Assembly (NCBI GenBank): GCA_948144175.1
Contig: CANXME010002059.1
Location: forward strand, 434,001-498,000
Source: Closterium sp. NIES-65
Taxonomy: Eukaryota; Streptophyta; Zygnematophyceae; Desmidiales; Closteriaceae
Direction of reading: 5' to 3'
Length of the DNA: 64,000 nucleotides
Part shown: piece by piece, positions 12,181-23,300 of the stretch
Layout: the number at the start of each line of letters is the position of its first letter
Position numbering within the stretch: position 1 is the stretch's first letter
Program-made: the position numbers and the translations under genes
Notes under the pieces: model-generated
What the model saw: the letters and a program-made list of their open reading frames with translations, nothing else
Told to the model about the DNA's origin: nothing
The model's database searches: none

Positions 12181-12275
12181 ATGGCCAGTTCACATGCAGG
12201 AGTACATATATATATATATAAAAGGCTAGACAAGCAAGAGTAGGCGTATATATATATGTAACAGTACAAGCAAGG

Positions 12276-13496
12276 TCAAGAGGTGAGCAAGTGAGGCAAG
12301 ACAGGCACAAGACTCAGCTGAGTACAGAAGCGCTGATGATCATAAGGCGCAAGTGCCTTGGTGAAGATATAAGCAGTGTTGGCCTTAGAGGCCACGTACG
12401 CAAGATGCAGCTGACCACGCTGCTGTAGCTCACGAGCAAGGAAGTAGCAAAGAGCAATGTGCTTCGTTCTGTGCTCCAGTCTCAGCTCTCGACACAAGGC
12501 CAGCATGGCCTTGTTGTCTACGTACAACACTGGAGGAGAACGAGGCGGCTCTCCGAGGTCAGTCAGCAGGTAGGTGAGCCAGCGAAGCTCCTGTGCAGCC
12601 ATGGCCCCGGCGTAGATCTCAGCCTCACAACTGGAGCCGAGAACAGAAGACGAGCGGGTAGCCCGCCACGAAACAGAGCCAGAACCGAGGCTGAAGGTGT
12701 AACCCTGTGACGACCGCTGCGTAGCCTGGTCGTCAGCCCAAGAAGCGTCTGCGTGCCCAGTGAGGACCACTGGACTCTGCCTTCCAAGCACAAGCCCCAT
12801 GCCCAACGTACTGCACAAGTAGCGCAACACCCTCTTCGCTGCAGCCATGTGCTCTTGTCGGTGTCTCCCAGGAGCAACATAGTGTGCCAAGATGCTAAGA
12901 GGGTATGCAAGGTCAGGTCGTGTGCAGGTCATCAGGTACATGAGGCAGCCAACAAGCTCTGGGTACGGGCCACTCGACTCTACGGACTCATCCGAAGGCA
13001 GAGCTGAGAGCGAGTGGCGAGTAGGCAGAGGAGTGGCCTGAGGCGAGGAGTACGTGAAGCCGAAGCGCTGAAGGACCTGCTGCACCATGTGTGACTGAGT
13101 CAGGGTAATGGTGCGGCGTGCTCTGTCCCGGGTGATCTGCAAGCCAAGGTAGCTGCGCAGTTCACCCAGGTCTGTGCACGTGTGTCTCTTCTGCAGCTCG
13201 GACTTCACGTGGGCGAGTCCAGTAGTGTCAGCTGTGGCAAAGACCAAGTCGTCGACGTACACGAGGATGTAGAACGGCGGCAAAGAAGTGTCGGTGCGCA
13301 AAAACAGCGACGGGTCGGCAGTAGAGGGGGCAAACCCAAGAGCCGCAAGCGTAGTCCTCAGTGTGTCGTGCCACTCACGTGGTGCCTGGCAAAGACCGTA
13401 TACTGGCCGCCGGAGGCTCCACTGGGTGCCAGGAGGAAAAGACGTAGGTGCACGGACCAGTACCCCCACCCCGCTGGCGTGCAGCGTACCACTCAC
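12276..13496 (-). pseudogene. Copia C RT-RNase H remnant
   Basis: An open frame of about 400 codons begins in a gag scrap (SGTLHASGVG). It continues from the deletion junction at about 13,441 through the second half of RT (YVDDLVFATAD near 13,260) and RNase H (SSCEAEIYAGAMAAQELRW) to a C-terminus that extends past the usual stop of relatives. The RT fingers and palm start are missing, so activity is not expected despite the intact YVDD. Confidence 0.85.
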
Positions 13497-13799
13497 GGAG
13501 CTGCTGAGGGGGGGGGACGGGGCCGGAGTCGCAGGTAGGGCGACGGGGCCGGGGCGCAGGTAGGGCGACGGGGCCGGGGCGCAGATAGGGCGACGGGGCC
13601 GAGGCGCAGGTAGGGCGACGGGGTCGCTAGGGCGACGAATCAGGGGCTGCTAAGGCGGCGCGACTTGGCCGCTAGGGCGGCTCGACGAGGTCAGAGAGGG
13701 GAGCGCGACTCGGGCTGAGCGCGCTCTGGGCAGGAAAAAAAAACTTTCGGCTTGGTGGGCCCTAGGCACAGTTCCCACGAGGGAACCTGCTCGATACCA

Positions 13800-13920
13800 T
13801 GAGAAACTGAAACGAGAATGATGCACTAAGGGATGGAATGTGGTACAAATATGCAACCCTAAGAATGTGTACCCCATATAGGCTACCCCACTACAGCCTA
13901 CAGAACATTATGATTTGACA
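13800..13920 (-). repeat. 5' LTR of Copia C
   Basis: 121 bp, TG...CA on plus (TGAGAAACTG ... GATTTGACA). Same length as the E1 LTRs at 29,629 and 36,972 and clearly homologous to their reverse complement. It is flanked on the left by the primer-binding site, so this is the element's 5' LTR. Confidence 0.85.
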
Positions 13921-14590
13921 AATGCGTGAAAGCTAACGATCCAAAAACTATGCTATCGCATCCCCTGCCTAGCATGGGGGGGAGCTAACAGCATAATCCT
14001 TGAACAATCAGTAGTCACATGAAACAACACAATCTGTGAACTCTAAAAAGATGGTCAACTCTATCATCTCCAGCTCAAGTGGGCTCCCGACAGGCGCGCC
14101 AATGAACCTTCTAATGAAATGATAGACGTGATTCACCCTTTTAAAACCCACAGACATGCATTGTCATTGCAATGATACATGAATGCACACTCAGACAAGC
14201 AAACACATTCACAAGAACCAAACACATGAACAGCAAAAAAGCGAGCCAGAAACCCACTAAAATACATAAAACATGCAAACAAAGTAAAAATGGCAATATG
14301 GTAAATCCTATAAGTGACAACTACAAATTCTCCATATTGGACTTGTCTTCCGGATTAGCAAGACTCCTAAGAACAAAAAAAGAAAAAAAGAAAAGATACA
14401 GAGAAAAAGAAATCATAGAAAACTGTTAGACATGAATAATCAGGATACAAAATTACGGATGATGAAAAGGTGGAAGCAGAAAACAGAAGCGGAAAACGAA
14501 AACAGCAAACTGAAGCAGTAAACATAATGGAGGAAGGATGAAAGGAAGTATGGAAGGTAGGAGGGAAGGAAAGAAGGACGGACGGGAGGA
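13921..14590. other. AT-rich spacer, nothing recognised
   Basis: About 670 bases of A-rich sequence between Copia C and the GA array, grading into GGAAGG-type purine repeats from 14,530. I see no convincing coding frame, LTR pair or RNA gene. It may hold older transposon debris. Confidence 0.5.
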
Positions 14591-15636
<1,046 letters not shown>

Positions 15637-15671
15637 AGAGAATTCGATAAACTACGTTTTCGAAAAAAAAA

Positions 15672-15953
15672 ATGCCGCCAAGTTTCTGCATCAGTTTCGA
15701 CAAAGATGGTCAGTGGCCCTTCAAAGAGCCCAATCCGTGGGCCTCCTTATCAAGTTGGGTGAGGCAGCTGCAGCTGAGAACCCGCCTATGGGCGGTATTG
15801 GGCAGGAGTTGAACCTAGGAGATTGTTTTGCAGTGATAGAGCCCCTCCTGGAACTTTAGAGGGGGTATAGGGTAGGAATTGCCTTTGTGGTTTGTTACCC
15901 TTGCTTCTATACCTTGCATGCTTGTGCCTGGCTACCATATCAATACAAGGACC

Positions 15954-15956
<3 letters not shown>
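15672..15956 (+). mobile_element. RLE-type non-LTR retrotransposon, copy 1 (C-terminal scrap and 3' UTR)
   Basis: About 60 codons (FRQRWSVALQRAQS ... NLGDCFAVIEPLLEL, stop near 15,860) align by eye with the extreme C-terminus of copy 2 (YRQRFSVMLQRSQA ... SLGDLWQVLEDEM at about 17,670-17,825). About 95 bases of 3' UTR follow and run directly into (GA)n at 15,957. It is a 5'-truncated copy of the same family, head-to-tail with copy 2. Confidence 0.65.

Positions 15957-16037
<81 letters not shown>
15957..16037. repeat. (GA)n between the two RLE retrotransposon copies
   Basis: An almost pure 80-base GA tract. Its left edge is the 3' end of copy 1. Its right edge is the 5' truncation point of copy 2, in the RT at GVRQGDPLGP. 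Confidence 0.9.
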
Positions 16038-16042
<5 letters not shown>

Positions 16043-17843
16043 GCGTCAAGGGGACCCGCTCGGTCCACGACTCTTCGCGGCAGCAATTCAACCATGCCTG
16101 CTAAGCACGGCGACCTTCTTACCGGAAGTCGCAATAGTGGCCTACGCCGATGACATAACGATAGTGGGGCCGAAGGAGGCCTGCTATGAGGCCTTTGGGG
16201 CCATTACCAGGGAGCTGGCAACGCTCGGCCTCCGTTGCAACATCGCAAAATCGTCGGCATGGGGACAATCGCTAGCGGATGACAGCAGCACGCCACCTCC
16301 CATCGGCCTGCAGCAGATCACAGATGGGATCCGGGTTCTAGACAGCCCAGTCGGCTTGCCTGCCTTCTGCACCACCCAAGCACAAACACGGCTTGATGAG
16401 GCGTCGGCCTCGTTATCTCTGGTGGCGCAGCTCCACCCGCAGAGCGCAACACTCATCCTCACGAGGAGCATATCCCGCCGAATCTCCTACTTTCTGCGGA
16501 CGACACCGGCGGAAGTCCTGGGGAGAGAGGAGTGGAGGGGCTGGAGTGAGACCCTGATGGCAACGGCACTAGCAGCAGCGAAGCTTCGAGTACCTTCGGA
16601 CGAGCTGGAGAGGAGTCTGTTGTGGCGCCAGGGGAGTCTGCCGGTCAGGTTGGGAGGCTTGGGGATTATTGACCCAGTCTCCGAGGCACCTGCGGCCTAC
16701 ATCGCCTCGGTCATGGCGGCGCAGCAGTTGCTGCGCCAGATGAACCTGCCTGAGGCCTATCTCTTGAGCAGGGCTGTCGAGCTGCTGTGCCACGATTGGA
16801 CCCCTGTCCCACCCGGCATCAACCCCCTGACAACTCTGGAAGCTGGGCTACCCATAGCTGCACGGGCGGCACTACACACTTACAGGGAGCAGCCGGCGGG
16901 AAAGGGAAACCTTCAACTGACCCTGTCTCGCCACATCAATGAGACGAGGGCGGCGGAGCTGCTGGCTGACACAATAGAAGACCGCCCAGGGAAGGACCGT
17001 GGGCACGCAGTACGGCTCATCAGTTTCCAAGGGGTGGGCGCGGGGGACTGGCTCCATGCCGTCCCAACAAGATCTGACCTTACTTTCACCCCTGGTCAGT
17101 TCTCGTTGGCACTTGGCTTTCGCCTCGGCATGGCTCTGCCAGTCACAGTCACTTGCCCGTGCAAGCGCGCCAACACTGTAATCACGGACACGAGCCTGGC
17201 AAACCACCTCTTGCGGTGTGGGTACGGGGGAGATGTCGTCCGCACACACAATGCTCTAGTGTTTACTCTGCTCCGGATGGCGAAGGAGGCCGACTTCACG
17301 GTTTTCCACGAAACCACTGCCTTTTCCCCACCGGTGCTGAGGAAGAGAGGAGACCTTGATATTCGAGACAAGGAGTCGAATGAGACTTGGGTCATAGACG
17401 TGACAGTGACCGACCCAGTGCTGCAGTGCCGTGACAAGCGCGCCCGGAAGCCACCTGGATGGGCGGCAAGAGAAGCTTCAGAGAGGAAACACAGGATCTA
17501 TGAGGGGCGGCCTGACTACGTGGGTTTCTTCGGGTTGGCAGTGGAAACATACGGTGCCCTAGCTACGGATACACAGCAGTTCATCCGCTTGTTAGCAACC
17601 TCGACGGCGAAGAGAAGGTTCCGCCAGGGGAGGCTCACCACCACCACTGCTCGGCTCATCGCTCACTACAGGCAGCGCTTCAGCGTCATGCTCCAGCGCT
17701 CACAGGCCTCGTCATTCCTGAACAAGTCGAACATAGGGGACGTGGCAGCCTTCTCACACGCGGCCAGGGACCCCTGGGAACCTAGCCTAGGGGATCTCTG
17801 GCAAGTCCTGGAGGATGAGATGGACGGGGTGATGGGTCAGTGA
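16038..17843 (+). pseudogene. RT / restriction-like endonuclease ORF, 5'-truncated
   Basis: About 600 codons are open to TGA at 17,841-17,843. The frame starts abruptly at RT motif B (GVRQGDPLGP) and continues to the active-site motif AYADD (about 16,140-16,155) and the thumb. A zinc motif follows (CPCKR ... H-x4-C, about 17,153-17,220). The endonuclease has F-x-E-T, R-G-D-L-D-I and W-V-I-D-V-T-V at about 17,300-17,410, the pattern of PD-(D/E)xK nicking domains used for target-primed reverse transcription. The N-terminal zinc fingers and RT motifs 0-A are missing, so it cannot act alone. The rest is free of stops, suggesting recent insertion. Confidence 0.78.
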
Positions 17844-18151
17844 GCGGGATAGCAATTGCATGGGTGTCTAGCTGAGTGTTAGCCAAATGCATTTCCGGCT
17901 CCTGCCTTGTTTGCTTGCCCTGCCTTGCCTTGCTCGGGTTGGCCTTGCCTTGTGTGCCTGTTCTGTGTGTTTTGCATCCCCTCCCTTGCCCTCAAGGTCC
18001 TGACCTACTGGCACAGAGGACTTGCTCGCCTGGCCACCCGTGGTGCCTACCTTAGCCCTGCCAAGCATTACCGGCTGCTCTTAGTACTAGGGATGTTCTG
18101 CACCTGTTCTTGCCATGCCTGTACCCCTATGAACCTATCAATGAAGGACTG

Positions 18152-18156
<5 letters not shown>
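16038..18156 (+). mobile_element. RLE-type non-LTR retrotransposon, copy 2 (5'-truncated)
   Basis: It carries the second half of a reverse transcriptase, a zinc motif, a restriction-like endonuclease and a 3' UTR of about 310 bases. Both ends abut (GA)n. RT followed by a C-terminal restriction-like endonuclease is the layout of R2/NeSL/Dong/Utopia-like elements, as opposed to APE-endonuclease LINEs. I cannot name the clade from sequence alone. Confidence 0.75.
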
Positions 18157-18222
<66 letters not shown>

Positions 18223-18330
18223 AAGAAAGAGAGAACGAGAGAGAACGAACGAGAGAGAACGAACGAGAGAACGAACGAGAGAAAGAAAGAGAATTCGATA
18301 AACTACGTTTTCAAAAAAAAAAAAAAAAAG
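18157..18330. repeat. (GA)n plus shared poly(A) tail
   Basis: GA tract, then GAACGAAC-type variants, then the unique ATTCGATAAACTACGTTTTC and 17 A. The last 90 or so bases match the end of the 1 kb GA array at 15.58-15.67 kb, including the spacing of GAACGAACGAGA interruptions. Confidence 0.85.
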
Positions 18331-18409
18331 TATCATATGGGGACAAAAACAAATTTTAAGAACGAAGAAACAATGCAGCTACGAATAGAAGGAGAGGCTC
18401 ATCGAAGAG

Positions 18410-20029
18410 TCCGAAGGGTGTGTGGGTGTCGCCCTCTGGAAGCGGCCTAAAAACGTGGGAGAAAACACTGGAGCGGATAGCAGAGAAGTTGGTCAAGTGG
18501 AAACAGAAATACTTGACCACCTCAGCTCGTGCGACCGTGTTGAATTATTACGTCACGCCTATCATCGCTTTCCAGGCTCAAGTCTACCCTCCCACGGCTG
18601 AGGTGTGGATGACCTGGGACGTTTATTACACGGTTTCCTGTCTGGGAACAGGGTCTCGACGGCAAAGGGGTTTATGCTTTGGAGCAAGGTACTGCTCTAC
18701 TCCTCAAGAGCGGCAGGTGGAATTGGTGCTGTGGATCCGGAGATTGTCATTACCTGCATGGCGGCGAGGAGAGCAGGACTGTTTCTTACGGAGGAGAAGG
18801 CAATTAAAAGAGATCTGATGGTACCGGCGGCAAAATTGCCCCTGGGCATAGAGTTGTTTGGGGCCCACGAGAAGTTGTTCAAGCACTGGGAGGAAGGGAG
18901 TGTCCGATGGAAGCAGACATGCAAGAACCTTACAAGCTCGCCGCTGTGTGTGAAGGCAGCTGCCACCACAAGGTCGGAGATTCTGCTGGAGAGGGTGGTT
19001 TTTAATAAGAACATTCTGATGCGAGGCACCACGCCTATTGGTGGCCAGAAGGAGGCGAAAAAATTGTTAGAGCTGAGGCTGGGGGACCTGTTTGAACAAG
19101 ATGGTTTTGGGGATCTCTCTTAGAAATCCATGGAGGGCCTGACGGAGCAGTTAGGAAGTAGCGGGGTCGCTAAGCTCGCGCTGAAAGCAGTTGGTGCTCT
19201 TCCTGCCCTCTGGAACAGGTTGCTGGGTTTCCCGACGGTTCTCCCCAGCTCGGGTGACTCTCCCCCGCAGCTTCTGGTTCTGGAGGAGGGGCGGGTCATT
19301 TCCATGAAGCGGATGAGAGAGGGATGGAGGAGTGCGCATGCAGAGTCATACAAGTGTGCGAAATGGGCGGCAAGATGGAACGGGCAGATTGATTGGAGGA
19401 AGGTGGTGAACACGCGTGACTCCTTGACGGTTCCCACGAGATGTACTCCTCCGCATCCACGGTCTGAATCTTCAAGTAGGGGAGCGGCTGGCTTTTCTGA
19501 GCAGCAAGCCGGTCTGCCCTTACTGTGGTTACACGGAGACGCTAGAACAGTGCTTGGTGCTTTGCCCCAGAATTCAAGTGGTGTCCTCCGCTCTTCGGCG
19601 CGCTTTGAGTATGCTAAACCCCGGCCAGGTGGCGGATTCGCTGGGGGATTTACTGTTCCGACACACGGGCACCAACTCAGCTTTTCCGGAGCTGACGCTG
19701 ACGTCCATCACACTGCATCAACTATGGCTTGAGCGGTGTGATGCTGTCTTCAGAGGGAAGAAATTCAGAACGCAGCGTGTCCTATGTAGGATTGAGATAG
19801 CTTTCCAACAACATGTAAAGCTGTACACACATCATTTTGGGTCGACGTGGCGAAAGCAGAGGCGGTGTGGCACATCGAAGGAGTGGGACATGCTGAGGAG
19901 GATAAAACCAGACGGTCCCAAGCTGAAGTGGACAAATGGATTTGCAGCACTCTGGTCGGCGCGGAGGGCACGTAATGTCAGGCCCTGATTGAATCTCATC
20001 TGGAGGAAGAGGTCACTCTGACTTCTCAC
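18410..20029 (+). pseudogene. LINE I, C-terminal half (post-RT region and zinc-binding domain)
   Basis: Three frame-shifted segments read as the region after the RT of an APE-type LINE: LERIAEKLVKWKQKYLT (about 18,460), the thumb-like segment to about 19,123, then a zf-RVT-like C-terminal domain (CPYCGYTETLEQCLVLCPRIQ near 19,520-19,570) ending at TGA near 19,987. Frameshifts near 18,610-18,720 and 19,430-19,550 make it non-functional. Its 3' UTR continues on the far side of Copia D at 27,202. Confidence 0.75.
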
Positions 20030-20155
20030 TGTGAAGAAATGAGGAATGAAAATGACTAAGGAGAATGTGGGTACAAGAAGGAAACCTAGAAATGTTGTAC
20101 CCTATAGTGTCTACCCCACTACAGCCTAGATAGACCATAGCATATAAGTTTGACA
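20030..20155 (-). repeat. 3' LTR of Copia D
   Basis: 126 bp, TGTGAAGAAATG ... GTTTGACA on plus. It differs from its partner by a one-base length change and a few substitutions around GTGGGTACAAGAAGG versus GTGGGCAAAGTAGG. Confidence 0.9.
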
Positions 20156-20352
20156 CACCCCCATAGACAAAGTGGGGGAAAACAAGTGGTCACAAGACCA
20201 GTCAAGCAAAGCAAAGCAAGCTCAGGGTGGATCACAACGTCACCACACATTCCGAGCACAAGATCAAGGCCACAAGGCCAATTCACATGCAAGATCATAT
20301 ATAAAAGTAAACAAGCAAGTGCAGGTATAGAAAGATCACAGTACAAGCAAGG

Positions 20353-23300
20353 TCAAGAAGTGAGCAAGTGAGGCCAAGTAGGCACAAGACCTAGCATCGT
20401 ACAGAAGCGCTGATGATCACAAGGCGGAAGTGCCTTGGTAAAGATATCAGCAGTGTTGGCCTCAGAGGCCACGTACGCAAGGCGCAGCTGACCACGCTGC
20501 TGCAGCTCACGAGCAAGGAAGTAGAGAAGAGCAATGTGTTTCGTTCTGTGCTCCAGTCTGTGCTCCCGACACAAGGCCAGCATGGCCTTGTTGTCTACGT
20601 ACAGAACTGGAGGAGAACGAGTCGGCTCTCCTCGGTCAGTCTGCAGGTAGGTGAGCCAGCATAGCTCCTGTGCAGCCATGGCCCCCGCGTAGATCTCAGC
20701 CTCACAACTGGAGCCGAGAACAGAAGACGAGCGGGTAGACCGCCAAGAAACAGAGCCAGAACCAAGGCTGAAGGTGTAACCCTGTGACGACCGCTGCGTA
20801 GCCTGGTCGTCAGCCCAAGAAGCGTCTGCGTGACCTATGAGGACCACTGGACGTCTCCCTCCAAGCACTAGCCCCATGCCCGACGTACTGCACAAGTAGC
20901 GCAACACCCTCTTCGCTGCAGCCATGTGCTCTGGTCGATGTCTCCCAGGAGCAACATAGCGTGCCAAGATGCTAAGAGGGTATGCAAGGTCAGGTCGTGT
21001 GCAGGTCATCAACAAGCTCTAGGTACGGGCCACTCGGGTCTACGGACTCATCCGAAGGCAGAGCTGAGAGCGAGTGGCGAGTAGACAGAGGAGTGGCCTG
21101 AGGCGAGGAGTACGTGAAGTCGAAGCGCTGAAGGACCTGCTGCACCATGTGTGACTGAGTCAGGGTAATGGTGCGCTGTGCTTTGTCCCGGGTGATCTGC
21201 AAGCCAAGGTAGCTGCGTAGTTCACCCAGGTCTGTGCACGTGTGTCTCTTCTGCAACTCGGACTTCACGTGGGCGAGTCCAGCAGTGTCAGCAGTGGCAA
21301 AGACCAAGTCGTCGACGTACACGAGGATGTAGAACGGCGGCAAAGAGGTGTCGGTGCGCAGAAACAGCGACGGGTCGGCAGTAGAAGGAGCAAACCCAAG
21401 AGCCACATGTGTAGTCCTTAGTGTGTCGTGCCACTCACGGGGCGCCTGGCGGAGATCGTACACTGGCCGCCGTAGGCTCCACTGGGTACCAGGGGGAAAC
21501 GACCCAGTGAAGCCAGGTGGGCGGCGCAGCCAGATCTCCTCGTGCAGGCTGCCCTGCAAGAAAGCTGTGCTGAAGTCAAGAGAGTGAAGCTCGTAGTCGC
21601 GCTGAGCGCCTATGTGCAGTAGCACCCGAAGAGTGGTCATCTTCGGGGTGGGAGAGAAGGTCTAAAAGTAGTCAACTCCCAACCGCTGACTAAAGCCTCG
21701 AGCCACGTAACGCGCCTTGAAGACAGGCAGAGAACCCGGCGGCCGCTTCACCCTGAAAATCAACATGCCACTGACGATGTTCGCCCCAGGTGGGGGAACC
21801 TCGTTGACGTAGGTGCCTGTGGACTTCCAGGAAGCCATCTCTGCGTCCATGGCTGACTGCCACTGTGAGGAGTAGGGACCCTCGATTGCCTCTGCGTACG
21901 ATCGAGGAGTCGGGATGTCTGGTGCATCCGGGTCTCCCTCAGGGGAAATCAGCGTGGACACGAGATGAGGCAAAGCAGCAGCAAAACACTGGAACTCCTC
22001 CTGCCTGTCCTCAAGGACGTCCGTGCTAAGAGCACACTCACCCCCGACGGACGTAGGACAGACAGACTCAGACTCAGCAACAAGACTCGCAGCGTAGTCT
22101 AGACGACAGCGAGCAGCAAAGTCGACAAGCTCAGCAACTAAGGCAGACGCAGCAGTGGACTCAAAGGAAGGGTCGGTGACAACAGTAGCCAGGAGACGCG
22201 TGACAGTAGGACTGGCAGCACGACGAGAGTCACACTCCGGGTCAGCAAGGACAGGAAGAGAGGACTTTGGAGGAGACGGCAAAGGGACATGCAGAGGAGC
22301 AGTGGAAGAACGCAGTGCCATCTGGTGTGTGCCTGGGACCGCAGGAGGACGCAAACGCGGATCACGACTACGAGTGCGAGCAGCACAAACAGGCGACGCA
22401 GGACGAGACGCAGGCTCACGACGCTCAGCAAGACCTCCAGTAGGACCTGTGTAGGGAGAAGGAGCAGGCAGGGGGGAGGCGGGTTGTAACTGTGACCGCG
22501 ACTGGACAGGCTGTGGACACTCTAAGGGAGGAGCAAGACCAGTAGAGGGTGGGAGACCAAGAACCTGGTCAAGGAGCGGAACAAAGTACGGCCGCGGCCG
22601 CGCAACGCCTCCAGAACCAGCAGGGACAGCAACAGTACCCCCAGCAGCAGCACCAGCGCCAGCAGCACCTCCAGCTCCAACAGCGCCAACTCCAGCACCC
22701 TCAGAAGCACCACAGCCAGCAGCACCTCTAGCGCCAACACCCCCAGCAGCTCCAGCTCCAGCAGTTCCAGCTCCAGCAGGACCGTGAGCTCCAGCAGTCT
22801 CAGCAGCACCCCCAGGCCCAACAGCTCCAGTACCGCCAGTACGAGCACCTCCAGGACCAGTGGCTCCAGTAACCCCAGTGCCGACCCCAGGGCCAGCAGT
22901 AACAGCAGCACCTCCAGCTCCAGCAGCACGGCTCCAGCGCCGAGCAAACCACTCGCGCAACTCTTGTGGAGAGGGTAGCTCCCACCTCGACGAAGCGCCC
23001 GAAGGGGCCCCAAACCCAGCACCGCCAGAGGCCACACGAGCAGACCCTGCACCCCCAGGCTCCGCACCTCCATGCCCAGCACCCCTAGGCTCCGTACCCT
23101 CAGGCTCCGCACCCCCAAGCTCAGCACCCCCAGGCTCCGCACCCCCAGGCCCAGCACCCCTAGACTCAGCACCCCCAGGCTCAGCACCCCCAGACTCAGC
23201 ACCCCGAGGCTCAGCACCCCTAGCAGTACGAGAGTCAACAGCTACCTCGACAGGCTCGACTGCGTCTACCTGGGACACACCTAACGGGGCAGGACCCTGA

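Larger units (their letters stand above)
12181..13920 (-). mobile_element. Ty1/copia element C, internally deleted, 3' LTR lost
   Basis: From right to left: LTR 13,800-13,920, primer-binding site variant (CGATACCA on plus), GC-rich repeated leader (about 13,510-13,690), a gag scrap, then RT-RNase H to about 12,276. The gag scrap fuses directly to RT at about 13,441, where FPPGTQWSL follows gag-like sequence, so integrase and most of gag are deleted. The 3' UTR stops at about 12,181 against the acidic exon of the neighbouring gene, without the 3' LTR. Non-autonomous and dead. Confidence 0.85.

Noticed and set aside
11243-12243. Long Ser, Pro, Leu or Arg homopolymer proteins on both strands
   Set aside because: Frames of the (CCT)n array. 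Only the minus-strand Glu frame connects in phase to spliced exons.
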